A stretch of 64,000 nucleotides of DNA from positions 3,672,136-3,736,135 of the forward strand of contig NZ_FNLF01000002.1 of NCBI RefSeq assembly GCF_900103175.1, given 5' to 3'. Source of the stretch: Tsukamurella pulmonis. Its GTDB lineage: Bacteria > Actinomycetota > Actinomycetes > Mycobacteriales > Mycobacteriaceae. Under the pieces are notes generated by a model, which did no database searches, was not told the origin of the DNA, and worked only from the letters and a program-made list of their open reading frames with translations. Position numbers and translations under genes: made by a program. Of the stretch, positions 26,503-36,271 are shown in pieces (positions within the stretch are counted from its first letter, which is position 1; the number at the start of each line of letters is the position of its first letter).

Positions 26503-27501
26503 TCAGCGCTTGCGGCGCAGCAGGGAGCCGATGCCGAGACCCGCGACCAACCCCGCCGCACCGGCGATCGCCGTCCGGCCGGAATCCGGCTCCGCGCGCA
26601 CGACGGGCGAGATCACCACGGGCTCAGGGGCCGCCGGGATCACGTAGCGCTGGTTGCGCGGATCGGTCGCCGCCCAGGCGGTCGCGAAGAGCACGATCCG
26701 GGCGGTGAAGTAGATGAACAGCATGATGCCGAGGATGGGGCCGAAGGTCGCGCCCGCGGGGCTGCGCATCGCGCTCCCGATGAGCAGCGTCGCCAACTGC
26801 GTCAGGATCATGAAGGCCACCGCGGTGAGCAGCCCGGCGCGGGTGGCGTTGCGCCACGGGAACTGCACGCGGGGCAGTCGTGCGATGACGAAGGTCCACA
26901 GCAGCCACATAGCGAGGAGCGTCACGAGCAGGGTCGCGCCGGAGATCAGGAAGTGCAGGCCGGGCATGTCGTCCAGGCCCGCCGCCTTGAGCAGCTTGCC
27001 GGTCAGCGGGCTGCTGCCCGCCGCCATCAGGGCGATGCACGCGACCAGCGCGACGAACAGTCCCGCGAGCGCACCGAGGTCCGCGATCTTCGTCTTGACG
27101 AAGTTCTGCTCCGGGACCTCGCTGTCCCACATCTCGGTCAGGCCGGCGCGCACGTTGGCCATCCAGCCGAGGCCCGCCCACAGGCCACCGGCGAGACCGA
27201 TGATGCCGACCGTGCTGCGCGAGTCGATGGCCTGGTCGATCAGGTCGCTCACCGACTTGCGCAGGCTCTCCTCGCTGATCACGGTGTTGATCTGGTTCTT
27301 GATCTCCGCGAGCAGCTCGGCGTCGTTGATCAGGACGTAGCCGCCGATGGCGAAGGCCACCATGATCAGCGGGAACAGCGCGAAGACGCTGAAGTAGGTG
27401 ATCCCGGCGCCGAAGTAGTCGCCCTTCTTGTCCTGGTACCGCATCCCCGCGTCCACGAGGTGGTCGAACCACGGCCATTTGTCGCGGTACTTCTGGAGCA
27501 T
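26503..27501 (-). CDS. YihY/BrkB-family inner membrane protein
   Basis: The 332-aa product has about six membrane helices. It shows the family motif KKGDYFGAGITYFSVFALFPLIMV near the start, and a Pro-rich/charged C-terminal tail ending in a short hydrophobic stretch and RRKR. The family was once called ribonuclease BN in error, and its role in the membrane is unresolved. It sits next to trpS, as Rv3335c does next to Rv3336c (from memory). Confidence 0.85.
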   Translation of the reverse strand: MLQKYRDKWPWFDHLVDAGMRYQDKKGDYFGAGITYFSVFALFPLIMVAFAIGGYVLINDAELLAEIKNQINTVISEESLRKSVSDLIDQAIDSRSTVGIIGLAGGLWAGLGWMANVRAGLTEMWDSEVPEQNFVKTKIADLGALAGLFVALVACIALMAAGSSPLTGKLLKAAGLDDMPGLHFLISGATLLVTLLAMWLLWTFVIARLPRVQFPWRNATRAGLLTAVAFMILTQLATLLIGSAMRSPAGATFGPILGIMLFIYFTARIVLFATAWAATDPRNQRYVIPAAPEPVVISPVVRAEPDSGRTAIAGAAGLVAGLGIGSLLRRKR

Positions 27502-27539
27502 GGGGGGACGTCCTCCTGCTGTTCGCTACTGCACAGTGG

Positions 27540-28583
<1,044 letters not shown>

Positions 28584-28638
28584 TCACGTTCGCCGCCGTC
28601 GCCCGAGTATCGGCCCGGCCGCGACTCATGCCCTCCGC

Positions 28639-29445
28639 TCAGGCGTACTCGACGGTGACCGGCGCGTGATCGGACCAGCGCAGGTTGTACGCCGCCGCCC
28701 GCTCGACGTGCGCGGACACGGCCCGCTTCGCGAGGGCGTTGTTGGCGATCTGCAGGTCGATGCGCCAGCCGGAGTCGTTGTCGAAGGCCTTGCCGCGCCA
28801 GGACCACCAGGCGTAGGGCCCGGGCTGCCCGGGGTGCAGCTCGCGCACGACGTCCGTGAAGGCGCGCCCCTCACCGATGTACTCGCTCATCCAGGCCCGC
28901 TCCTCGGGCAGGAAGCCCGAGTTCTTGACGTTGCCCTTCCAGTTCTTGATGTCCAGCTCGGTGTGGCCGATGTTCCAGTCGCCGCACACCAGGACCTCGC
29001 GGCGGCGCCGGCCCAGCTTCGCCAGGTAGGCACCGAACTCGGCGCGGAAGCGGTCCTTCTCGTCCTGCCGCTCGGTCCCCACGTCACCCGAGGGCAGGTA
29101 GAGCGAGCCGACGGTGAGCCCGTCGAAATCGGCCTCGATGTACCGGCCCGCGTGATCGAACTCCTCGCTGCCGAAACCGATGCGGACGGCGTCCGGTTCG
29201 CGCCGGGAGAGCACCGCGACCCCGTTGCGCCCCGCGGTCGAGGACTCCGCGGCGGCCAGGTGCCACCCCTCCTCCAGCGCCGGGGCGAGTGCGGTCAGCG
29301 TCTGCTTGTGCGTGGCGCGCACCTCCTGCAGGAGCACCACCTCGGCTTTGCTCTCGCGCAGCCAGGGCAGCATGCCGAGGTTCTCCTCGGAGCGCTGCTT
29401 GACCGCGGCGCGGATGCCGTTGACGTTGATCGAGGTGATGATCAT
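28639..29445 (-). CDS. xthA: Exodeoxyribonuclease III / AP endonuclease
   Basis: The 268-aa product starts MIITSINVNGIRAAV. Catalytic landmarks of the ExoIII family: Asn in SINVNGIR, Glu in VLLQEVRA, Asp and Asn in CGDWNIGHTELD, and the closing WSDHAPVTVEY (Asp and His). It repairs abasic sites and 3' blocks in DNA. The ATG overlaps the stop of the barstar gene (ATGA at 29442-29445), so it is translationally coupled to a toxin-immunity pair, an unusual partnership. Confidence 0.95.
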   Translation of the reverse strand: MIITSINVNGIRAAVKQRSEENLGMLPWLRESKAEVVLLQEVRATHKQTLTALAPALEEGWHLAAAESSTAGRNGVAVLSRREPDAVRIGFGSEEFDHAGRYIEADFDGLTVGSLYLPSGDVGTERQDEKDRFRAEFGAYLAKLGRRRREVLVCGDWNIGHTELDIKNWKGNVKNSGFLPEERAWMSEYIGEGRAFTDVVRELHPGQPGPYAWWSWRGKAFDNDSGWRIDLQIANNALAKRAVSAHVERAAAYNLRWSDHAPVTVEYA

Positions 29446-29870
29446 GCGAGCGCCTCCACGGTCATGCCCGCGCCGGCCCACGCGGAGCGGACGCGGGGTA
29501 CGGCATCGTCGTCGGAGACGCCGAGCAGGACCTTCACTCCCCTATCGGCCAGGATCTCGACGAAGACGCCGAGCCCGTCCTCGTCGGCCATGACCTGCTC
29601 GGCCTGGGCGACGCCGAGCACCACGGCCGTCGGGCCGCCGAGCCAGTCGAGGTCACCGATGCTGTCGGCCAGGGCGTCCCAGTTGCCGCCGAAGTCGAGC
29701 GGGAACTGCAGCACCGCGGAGACCTCGTCGAGCAGGGCGGCCTTGGTGCGCATCCGGCTGCCCCGCGCGACGAGCACGCGCGGGCGCTCCTGCCGCTTGA
29801 CGGAGTCCAGATCGACGCCGGTCAGCGCGGCGCCGGAGCCGGCGGAGAGGAACTGCGGGAGAGTGCTCAT
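29442..29870 (-). CDS. Barstar-family ribonuclease inhibitor
   Basis: The 142-aa product matches the barstar fold: the core DEVSAVLQFPLDFGGNWDALADSIGDLDWL carries the NWDAL-D signature that binds the active site of barnase, followed by strands TAVVLGV and VKVLLGV. It has no signal peptide, so it would stay in the cytoplasm and neutralise any ribonuclease that is not exported. Its ATG overlaps the ribonuclease stop (ATGA at 29867-29870), giving a strict toxin-then-immunity order. Confidence 0.88.
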   Translation of the reverse strand: MSTLPQFLSAGSGAALTGVDLDSVKRQERPRVLVARGSRMRTKAALLDEVSAVLQFPLDFGGNWDALADSIGDLDWLGGPTAVVLGVAQAEQVMADEDGLGVFVEILADRGVKVLLGVSDDDAVPRVRSAWAGAGMTVEALA

Positions 29871-30307
29871 CGGATCCTCGTGAAGGTCTCGTAGTGGTCC
29901 AGGGTGTACCAGGCGCCGCCGTCGGCCCCGGTGATGATGCGCTCGGCGTCGCGGCCGCGGCCGGACTTCTTGACGTTGACGTCCCACTCCGTGTACTTGG
30001 CCCGCTTGCCCTGCGCATCGGTCTTGGGCAGGCGCCCCTCGAAGTTGCCGAAGTGGCGGCCGCCCTGCGTGCCCGAGCCGTCCTTCGGGGGCCAGGTGCC
30101 CGCATCGATCCGGGCGAGCGTCGCGAGCACGCGCTGCGGCGCTGCGGAATCCGACGACGCCGACGCCCGGGCCGGGCCCGGCTTCGCCGTCGCGGAGCCG
30201 GCGGCGGGCTTCGCCGTGGAACCGGAGGTGTCCGTTGACTGACCGCACGCGACGAGCCCGAAGACCGCGAGCAGGGCGATCGCGCACAGCGCGAGAATCC
30301 TTCGCAT
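29867..30307 (-). CDS. Barnase-like ribonuclease lipoprotein
   Basis: The 146-aa product has a lipoprotein signal peptide with lipobox LVAC (Cys21), a Ser/Ala/Pro-rich tether (about 22-57) and a C-terminal microbial ribonuclease (N1/T1/barnase) domain. The catalytic residues line up with barnase Glu73/Arg83/Arg87/His102: Glu107 in KYTEWDVN, Arg119 and Arg123 in GRDAERII, and His138 in LDHYETFTRIR. All are present, so activity is expected. The product would be an exported RNase held at the outer face of the cytoplasmic membrane. It starts 10 bp after the MFS stop. Confidence 0.85.
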   Translation of the reverse strand: MRRILALCAIALLAVFGLVACGQSTDTSGSTAKPAAGSATAKPGPARASASSDSAAPQRVLATLARIDAGTWPPKDGSGTQGGRHFGNFEGRLPKTDAQGKRAKYTEWDVNVKKSGRGRDAERIITGADGGAWYTLDHYETFTRIR

Positions 30308-30317
30308 GGCTCAGACC

Positions 30318-31514
30318 CTACCGAGGAGCACTGACGGGTTCTGCGCTCCGGCGCGCCACCAGCATGCCGATCCCGAAGATCGCGAGCCCCGCGAGTGCGA
30401 GCGCGCTGCCCGCGAGCGCCGGCGCGGTGTAGCCGCCGCCCGCCGAGATGACCGCGCCGCCGAGCAGCGCCCCGAGCGCGTTCGCGATGTTGAGCGCCGA
30501 GTGGTTCAGTGTCGCGGCCAGCGTCTGCGCCTCCCCCGCGACGTCCATCAATCGGGTCTGCAGCGCGGGCACGAGCGCCGACGCGGTGAGCCCGATGAGG
30601 AAGAAGAGGGTGATCGCGGCGAAGGGCTGCGGAGCGAACAGGGAGAACAGCGCCTGCAGGACGGCCAGTGCGGCGAGCGTCACCGCGATCGAGCGGGTCA
30701 CCGAGCCGTCGGCCGCGCGTCCGCCCACCGCGTTGCCGATCACCATGCCCACGCCGTACGCGGCCAGGACCGCCGGCACCGAGGCGGCGCTGAGCCCCGA
30801 GACGGACGTCAGCGTGGTGGAGATGTAGGTGTACACGGCGAACATGCCGCCGAAGCCGACGATGCCGGTGAGCAGCGCGAACCACACCTGGGGCCGGGCC
30901 AGCGCCCCGAGCTCGGTGAGCGGGTTGGTGACGGGGATCTGCACCGCGGGAAGGAGGGCGACGAGTGCCGCGACCGTGACGGCGCCGATCACGACGACGA
31001 CCGCCATCGCGTACCTCCAGTTCAGCGCCGTCCCGAGCCAGGTCACCACCGGCACGCCGATCACGTTCGCGACGGAGAGCCCCATCAGCACCTGCCCGAC
31101 GGCGCGGCCCCGACCGGCCGGGCCGGCCAGGTGGGCCGCCACCAGCGCCGCGACGCCGAAGAAGGCGCCGTGCGGCAGGCCCGCCACGAACCGGGCGGCC
31201 ATGAGGGTGCCATAGGTCGGCGCGAACACCGACAGCGCGTTGCCCGCGGTGAAGGCGACCATCAGTCCGATCAGCAGCATCCGGCGCGGCACCCGCGCGA
31301 ACGCCGCGGCGATGAGGGGCGCGCCGACGACCACGCCGAGGGCGTACGCCGAGATCACGTGCCCGGCGACCGGCTCCGTGATCCCGAGGTCGGCGGCGAT
31401 GTCCGGGAGCAGCCCCATCGCCGCGAACTCGGTGGTGCCGATGCCGAAGCCGCCGAGCGCCATGGCGCCGACCGCGAGTCTGGTCCGGGTAGAGGAGTCC
31501 ACGGGACACTGCAA
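30318..31514 (-). CDS. MFS transporter, DHA1 family (12 TM)
   Basis: The 398-aa product has about 12 membrane helices and DHA1-type landmarks: FGIGTTEFAAMGLLPDIA at the first helix, LPHGAFFGVAALVAAHL and the motif GRAVGQVLMGLSVANVIGVP. It resembles the AraJ/Cmx/YdhP group of efflux pumps. The TTG at 31514 is the longest start with a GGAAGGGG upstream; a GTG at 31502 is the alternative. It diverges from the metX riboswitch region and lies 10 bp upstream of the RNase gene on the same strand. Confidence 0.85.
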   Translation of the reverse strand: MQCPVDSSTRTRLAVGAMALGGFGIGTTEFAAMGLLPDIAADLGITEPVAGHVISAYALGVVVGAPLIAAAFARVPRRMLLIGLMVAFTAGNALSVFAPTYGTLMAARFVAGLPHGAFFGVAALVAAHLAGPAGRGRAVGQVLMGLSVANVIGVPVVTWLGTALNWRYAMAVVVVIGAVTVAALVALLPAVQIPVTNPLTELGALARPQVWFALLTGIVGFGGMFAVYTYISTTLTSVSGLSAASVPAVLAAYGVGMVIGNAVGGRAADGSVTRSIAVTLAALAVLQALFSLFAPQPFAAITLFFLIGLTASALVPALQTRLMDVAGEAQTLAATLNHSALNIANALGALLGGAVISAGGGYTAPALAGSALALAGLAIFGIGMLVARRSAEPVSAPR

Positions 31515-31578
31515 CGCCCCCGCCCCTTCCCCGCTTCCCGCCCGTACCTGTGACCTCGTTCACCGGAAAACGTTCCGT

Positions 31579-31584
31579 TATGAT
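31579..31584 (+). promoter_or_regulatory. -10 element of the metX transcript
   Basis: TATGAT (5 of 6 matches to TATAAT) ends 8 bp before the first conserved base of the riboswitch, so transcription would start at or just before the aptamer. No clear -35 hexamer is seen. Confidence 0.5.
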
Positions 31585-31592
31585 CGGACCGA

Positions 31593-31706
31593 GGTCATGA
31601 GTGTCAGCGCGCAGCCCCGGCTTGCTGACCGGCAACCCTCCACCGCGGTGGGGTGCCCCGGGTGATGACCTGGTTTCCCGGCCTCAGGGCCGGGTGGCAA
31701 GCGCGA
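31593..31706 (+). ncRNA. SAM-IV-type riboswitch upstream of metX
   Basis: The element begins GGTCATGAGTGTCAGC and shows the pairings expected of the actinobacterial SAM-IV aptamer. P1 is GGTCAT (31593-31598) with ATGACC (31665-31670). P2 is GTCAGC (31603-31608) with GCTGAC (31624-31629), followed by GGCAACCCTCC. A hairpin CACCGCGGTG follows with GGGGTGCCCCGGG, and then a 3' hairpin CCCGGCC / GGCCGGG (31677-31694) and GGCAAGCGCG. S-adenosylmethionine binding would lower metX expression, probably at translation since the ribosome site AGGAGAGG follows directly. Confidence 0.85.
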
Positions 31707-31717
31707 GGAGAGGTTCG

Positions 31718-32866
31718 GTGACCATCAGCACCCGCACAGGACACCCCATCGACAGTCCCCCGGGGGACTGGGCCCGGGTACCCGACGGTGCGCTGCAGTC
31801 CCTGTCGCTCGGTCCCCTGGTGCTCGAGTCGGGCGTCGTCCTGCCGGACGTGACCATGACCTTCCAGCGGTGGGGGCGCCCCAACGCCGCACGCGACAAC
31901 GTCGTGCTCACCCTGCACGCGCTCACGGGCGATTCGCACGTCACCGGCCCGCCGGACGATGCACACCGCTCCGCCGGCTGGTGGGACGGACTGATCGGGC
32001 CGGGTGCCGCCGTCGACACCGACGAGTGGTGCGTCGTCTCCGCCAACGTCCTGGGCGGCTGCTCGGGATCGACGGGTCCGGCCTCGCTCGCGCCCGACGG
32101 GCGGCCCTACGGCTCCCGCTTCCCGGTCATCACGGTCCGTGATCAGGTGGAGGCCGAGGCGGCACTGCTGCGCGCCCTCGACGTGCACGACATCGCCGCC
32201 GTCGTCGGCGGCTCGATGGGCGGCGCCCGCGCCCTGGAGTGGGCCCTCATGTACGGCGATTTCGTCCGATCGGCGCTGGTCCTCGCGGTCGGCGCCCGCG
32301 CGACGGCCGACCAGATCGGCACCCAGACCACGCAGATCGCCGCCATCAAGGCCGATCCGCACTGGCGGGGCGGCGACTACTACGACGCCGACGGCGCACC
32401 CACGGCCGGGCTGGGCATCGCGCGCCGCATCGCGCACCTGACCTATCGCACCGAGATCGAGTTGGACAGCAGGTTCGAGAACCGGCCGCAGGGCGACGAG
32501 GATCCGCACGCGGACGGCCGCTACGCGGTGACGTCCTATCTCGATCATCAGGCCGACAAGCTGGTGGGCCGGTTCGACGCGGGCAGCTACGTGGTGCTCA
32601 CCGACGTGCTCAACCACCACGACGTCGGCCGCGGCCGCGGCGGGGTCGAGGCGGCGCTGCGCGCGTGCCCGGTCCCGGTCGTGGTGGGCGGCATCGATTC
32701 CGATCGCCTCTATCCGCTGCGGTTGCAGCAGGAGCTGGCGGCGTTGCTCCCGGGCAGCGGCGAGCCGGTGGTCGTCCACTCCCGCGACGGGCACGACGGA
32801 TTCCTCACCGAGATGGACGCCGTGGCGGGGCTGCTCCGGCGGACCCTCGATCTCGCGCGGCGCTGA
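31718..32866 (+). CDS. metX: Homoserine O-acetyltransferase
   Basis: Transfers acetyl from acetyl-CoA to homoserine in methionine synthesis. The 382-aa alpha/beta-hydrolase-fold protein has the nucleophile motif [13 protein letters not shown], the N-terminal [14 protein letters not shown] and the C-terminal DSDRLYPL and GHDGFL supplying catalytic Asp and His. GTG at 31718 lies four bases after AGGAGAGG (31706-31713). The longer frame from 31601 overlaps the riboswitch and is rejected. The upstream riboswitch supports the assignment. No metY is adjacent, unlike many relatives. Confidence 0.95.
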   Translation: MTISTRTGHPIDSPPGDWARVPDGALQSLSLGPLVLESGVVLPDVTMTFQRWGRPNAARDNVVLTLHALTGDSHVTGPPDDAHRSAGWWDGLIGPGAAVDTDEWCVVSANVLGGCSGSTGPASLAPDGRPYGSRFPVITVRDQVEAEAALLRALDVHDIAAVVGGSMGGARALEWALMYGDFVRSALVLAVGARATADQIGTQTTQIAAIKADPHWRGGDYYDADGAPTAGLGIARRIAHLTYRTEIELDSRFENRPQGDEDPHADGRYAVTSYLDHQADKLVGRFDAGSYVVLTDVLNHHDVGRGRGGVEAALRACPVPVVVGGIDSDRLYPLRLQQELAALLPGSGEPVVVHSRDGHDGFLTEMDAVAGLLRRTLDLARR

Positions 32867-32879
32867 TCCGCGCCGCGCG
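32854..32879. terminator. Hairpin at metX 3' end
   Basis: Arms CGCGCGGCG / CGCCGCGCG (9 bp) with an 8-nt loop that contains the metX TGA. It lies just before the stop of the convergent gene at 32885. Likely a shared terminator. Confidence 0.5.
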
Positions 32880-32884
32880 TCCCG

Positions 32885-34288
32885 TCAGAGCGCGGGGGCG
32901 GTGACGGTCGGCTCGGGTGCGGCGGGGGCCTCCGCCTCCTCGGGCAGCACCTCGACGCTCTCCTGATCCGACTGCGCCGCTCCGGTGTTCACCCGGTTCG
33001 AGCTCGTCGTGCCCGATCCCGGTGCGGTCGCGCCCTGCGGCGGCAGGACCAGTCCGTTCCCCGGCCCGGGCCGCGGCGACTCCGCCGTGGGCGACGGCGT
33101 GGCCGTGCCCTCGGACGGCCGGACGGGCGTGCTCTCCGACGGCGGAACGGTCGGGATCGACGGCAGGATCGTGGTCGGCAGCGTGCCCGTCGGCGACGTG
33201 GGCGAGGGCGACGTCGTCGGGGGCAGCGGGGGCCGGGTGGTCGTGGGCGGCGGCACCGGCGCGAACGTGGTCATGGTGGGAGTGACCTCCCCACCGGGAA
33301 CCGGTTCCCGGGGCACGGCGGTGGGCACCACGGACGTCTCCGGCGGCAGCGTCGAGGTGACGGCGGAGGTGGTCGTGGTGGTCTCCTCCTCCGACGTCGG
33401 CGACGCGCTGGTGAGCGTGTCGGACGAGGTCGGTACGACCTCCTCGGTGCTCCGCGAGGCCGGTCCGATGATCCCGGTCGCGTAGCCGGTGGCCAGAACC
33501 GCGCCGGTGAGTGCGGCCACCACCAAGAGGGGGAGGATCGCCGCGGTGAGCCGCACGCTGTGCCCGCCGAGCACGCCGATGCCGCTGTTGACGCCGGAGG
33601 ACGGCACGACGCCGGCCACCCGACGGTCGGCCGCGAGCAGCGCGGCGCCGGTGGCCGCGACCATCTCAGGCTCGTCGACCGGGACGGATTCGATACCCGC
33701 GTCGCGCGCGATCGCGGAGACCGCTTCCCGCACAACGGGGTTCTGGGCACCGGGGCCGATGAACGCGATCGCCTCGGGAGCCGGGGAGCCGGCGACCGCC
33801 GAGCGGACGAGGGCCGCCAGGTGCTCGGCGTCCGCGCCCCCGTGGCCGCCGACGACGGCGTGCGTGCGCTGCTCGGCGGCGAGGGCCCCGTCGCGCACGG
33901 TGTACAGGCGCGTGCCCTCGGGGGTGAGATCGGCGACGAGGGCGCTCTCGTACCGCGCGAGGGTCCCGCGCTCGCTGAGACCGCGCAGGGCGGCCTCCGC
34001 GTCCCGCACGATCGCGGCGCTGCGCACCTCGCCGCGGGCGCCGAGCCGGACGGAGAGCAGGTCGCGCCGGGTCCGCACGGTCACCGCGGAGGCGTCGACG
34101 GCGCCCTCCGCGTGGCTGGCGAGCAGGTCGAAACCCGAGGAGAGCAGGTTGCCGCGCCGTCCGAGACGGTACGGACCGGGGTCGATGGTGCGCGCCTGGC
34201 TCCCGACGACGTGACCGTCCTCGATGTCGAGCAGGACGCAGTGCACGGGCCCGGAGCCCACGGACGCGCCGAAGGACGAGATCCTCAT
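32885..34288 (-). CDS. Large membrane protein with Ser/Thr/Pro-rich exterior (DUF7159-like)
   Basis: The 467-aa product starts MRISSFGASVGSG (ATG at 34288). Residues 1-235 form a cytoplasmic domain with actin/Hsp70-like ATPase features (GASVGSGPVHCVLLDIEDG; later GIESVPVDEPEMVAATGAALLA). One membrane helix spans about 246-270. The remaining 200 residues are a Ser/Thr/Pro-rich extracellular tail with repeated TTT, PTT and PPP runs, probably glycosylated. This is the layout of mycobacterial proline-threonine-rich proteins such as Rv0312. Function unknown. The AT-rich upstream region with two ATGT/ACAT dyads is noted separately. Confidence 0.65.
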   Translation of the reverse strand: MRISSFGASVGSGPVHCVLLDIEDGHVVGSQARTIDPGPYRLGRRGNLLSSGFDLLASHAEGAVDASAVTVRTRRDLLSVRLGARGEVRSAAIVRDAEAALRGLSERGTLARYESALVADLTPEGTRLYTVRDGALAAEQRTHAVVGGHGGADAEHLAALVRSAVAGSPAPEAIAFIGPGAQNPVVREAVSAIARDAGIESVPVDEPEMVAATGAALLAADRRVAGVVPSSGVNSGIGVLGGHSVRLTAAILPLLVVAALTGAVLATGYATGIIGPASRSTEEVVPTSSDTLTSASPTSEEETTTTTSAVTSTLPPETSVVPTAVPREPVPGGEVTPTMTTFAPVPPPTTTRPPLPPTTSPSPTSPTGTLPTTILPSIPTVPPSESTPVRPSEGTATPSPTAESPRPGPGNGLVLPPQGATAPGSGTTSSNRVNTGAAQSDQESVEVLPEEAEAPAAPEPTVTAPAL

Positions 34289-34348
34289 GGCACCTCCGAT
34301 TCGGGTCGCTCGACGAGCCGTTACCTCAGCACATCGTACCCGAAGCCG

Positions 34349-34397
34349 AAATGTTACATACAACAATCAGAACTCTACGTTTCAAGTATGTACATTT
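34349..34397. promoter_or_regulatory. Paired ATGT-ACAT dyads upstream of the DUF7159-like gene
   Basis: AAATGTTACATAC (34349-34361) and GTATGTACATTT (34386-34397) are inverted copies of one another apart from one inserted T. Each also contains its own dyad (ATGT-T-ACAT and ATGTACAT). The block is strikingly AT-rich for this genome and lies 61-109 bp upstream of the minus-strand start at 34288. Likely binding sites for a dimeric regulator. Confidence 0.45.
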
Positions 34398-34411
34398 CTT
34401 CTGCGCTGTCC

Positions 34412-34723
34412 TCAGGTGTCGAGCGGGCTGATGCCCCACGAGACCAGGAGGATCGAGGCCGCCGCCAGCGCCAGCACCGTGACGTCGAACCAGCGGCTGC
34501 GCACCCGAAGCAGCCCTTGCCTGCGCTCGGGCAGGCAGGCCCGCAGGATCGCCGCGAACCCCGTCCCCGCGCCGAAGACGAAGAGCCCGCGCCGCCAGTA
34601 CTCCAGGCCGATCAACACCATCCCGACCGTCAGCACCGCGACGACCGCGACGTACCCCGCGTTCGCGACCACCGCGCGCACCATCCTGGCGCGGCGGTAC
34701 TGCCCGACCGCGGGTTCGGTCAC
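34412..34723 (-). CDS. DUF3017-family membrane protein
   Basis: The 103-aa product has three predicted membrane helices (about 15-37, 46-63, 81-99) separated by basic loops (RACLPERRQGLLRVRSRW). The GTG at 34723 shares one base with the folD stop. The folD-DUF3017 pair is common in actinobacteria (Rv3356c-Rv3355c by synteny, from memory). Function unknown; co-transcribed with folD. Confidence 0.8.
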   Translation of the reverse strand: MTEPAVGQYRRARMVRAVVANAGYVAVVAVLTVGMVLIGLEYWRRGLFVFGAGTGFAAILRACLPERRQGLLRVRSRWFDVTVLALAAASILLVSWGISPLDT

Positions 34724-35598
34724 TACGCCTCGTCCGAACGGGCGAGATCGCGTTCCGCGGCGTCGATCACGTTGCCCAGCAGGAACGCCCGCGTCAGCGG
34801 TCCGACGCCGCCGGGGTTCGGCGAGAGATGGCCGGCGACGTCGGCGACACCGGGCGCGACGTCCCCGCGCAGGCCGTCGGCGGTGCGGCTGACGCCCACG
34901 TCGAGCACGGCCGCGCCGGGCTTGACCATCTCGGCGGTGATCAGGCCGGGCACGCCGGCTGCGGCGATCACGATGTCGGCCCGCCGGACCTCCGCCGCGA
35001 GATCACGGGTACCGGTGTGGCACAGGGTGACCGTGGCGTTCTCGGTGCGGCGGGTCAGCAGCAGACCGATGGGACGGCCGACGGTCACACCACGACCGAT
35101 GACGACGACGTGCGCCCCGTCGAGCGGGACGTCGTAGCGCCGCAGCAGGTGGACGATGCCGTGCGGGGTGCAGGGCAGCGGCCCCTCGGCTCCGAGTACC
35201 AGGCGCCCCAGGTTGGTCGGATGCAGCCCGTCGGCGTCCTTCGCGGGATCGATCCGCTCCAGGATCGCGTTCTCGTCGATGTGCTTCGGGAGCGGGAGCT
35301 GCACGATGTAGCCGGTGCAGGCGGGATCGGCGTTCAGCTCGTCGATCACTGCCTCGAGGTCGGCCTGAGTGATGTCGGCGGGCAGGTCGCGCCGGATCGA
35401 TTCGATTCCGACCTTGGCGCAGTCGGCGTGCTTGCCCTTGACGTACGAGTGCGAGCCCGGGTCGTCGCCGACCAGCACCGTGCCCAGCCCCGGGACGACG
35501 CCGCGCTCGCGCAGCGCGCTCACCCGCTCCCGGAAGCTCTCGAAGAGTTCGTCGCGGGTCTTCTTACCGTCCAGTACAAGCGCCGTCACGGCGAACAT
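34723..35598 (-). CDS. folD: Methylenetetrahydrofolate dehydrogenase/cyclohydrolase
   Basis: A bifunctional one-carbon enzyme interconverting 5,10-methylene- and 10-formyl-THF with NADP(H). The 291-aa product has [11 protein letters not shown], the [14 protein letters not shown] segment, the nucleotide-binding [12 protein letters not shown] and the C-terminal [16 protein letters not shown]. Catalytic Lys lies in [14 protein letters not shown]. The ATG at 35598 gives [11 protein letters not shown]; a GTG three codons later would match the usual mycobacterial start better. Either is possible. Confidence 0.95.
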   Translation of the reverse strand: MFAVTALVLDGKKTRDELFESFRERVSALRERGVVPGLGTVLVGDDPGSHSYVKGKHADCAKVGIESIRRDLPADITQADLEAVIDELNADPACTGYIVQLPLPKHIDENAILERIDPAKDADGLHPTNLGRLVLGAEGPLPCTPHGIVHLLRRYDVPLDGAHVVVIGRGVTVGRPIGLLLTRRTENATVTLCHTGTRDLAAEVRRADIVIAAAGVPGLITAEMVKPGAAVLDVGVSRTADGLRGDVAPGVADVAGHLSPNPGGVGPLTRAFLLGNVIDAAERDLARSDEA

Positions 35599-35676
35599 CC
35601 TATCTGCCGCCGATCACGCCCCACGACTTCCACGGTTCGAGTCGCTTTTGTTCGGATTCCAATCAATACTGAACCC

Positions 35677-36255
35677 ATGACCAATCCGAATCCCCTCCAG
35701 CAGGGTGTCAAGGCGACGTGGCAGGCGATCCTGGCGATGGGCGTGCTGTCGATCGTCCTCGGCATCATCATCGCGGCCTGGCCCGGACCGACGACCCTGG
35801 TCGTCGGCATCCTGTTCGGCATCTTCCTGCTCATCTCCGGCGCCTACCAGGTGATCGCCGGCCTGATCGGTGAGACGCAGCACCGCGTGCTCACCGTCAT
35901 CAGCGGCGCGCTCGCGCTGGTCCTCGGCGTCTCCGCCTTCCGCGACGACGTGGTGAACTCGGTCGCCATCCTCGGCATCTGGATCGGCGTCAGCTGGATC
36001 TTCCAGGGCGTCACGTCGATCACGATCGGCATCTCCGACAAGCAGCTGCCCAACCGCGTGTGGGTCGTTCTCCTCGGCCTGCTCAGCCTCGTCGGCGGCG
36101 CCGTGCTCATCGCCTACCCGTTCTCGGTCGAGGTGCTGGTCCTGGTCGCCGGAATCTGGGCCGTCGCCCTCGGCGTCGTCCAGGTCATCTCGGCCTTCCA
36201 GCTGCGCAGCACCGCCAAGAAGGTGCAGCAGCGCATCTCCACCCCGGTCGGCTGA
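35677..36255 (+). CDS. HdeD/DUF308-family membrane protein
   Basis: The 192-aa product has six predicted membrane helices arranged as three similar hairpins, each beginning with a G-rich helix and a short loop: IVLGIIIAAWPGPTTLVVGILFGIFLLISG is typical of the HdeD/DUF308 family. The E. coli relative HdeD is tied to acid stress at high cell density. The role here is unknown. ATG at 35677, divergent from folD. Its stop is 16 bp before the long hairpin over the trmL start. Confidence 0.8.
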   Translation: MTNPNPLQQGVKATWQAILAMGVLSIVLGIIIAAWPGPTTLVVGILFGIFLLISGAYQVIAGLIGETQHRVLTVISGALALVLGVSAFRDDVVNSVAILGIWIGVSWIFQGVTSITIGISDKQLPNRVWVVLLGLLSLVGGAVLIAYPFSVEVLVLVAGIWAVALGVVQVISAFQLRSTAKKVQQRISTPVG

Positions 36256-36271
36256 CCGCCCCTCGTCCGAT

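Noticed and set aside
31601-31717. N-terminal extension of metX
   Set aside because: The extension would be translated from the SAM-IV aptamer itself. The GTG at 31718 follows a good ribosome site and begins the conserved protein.
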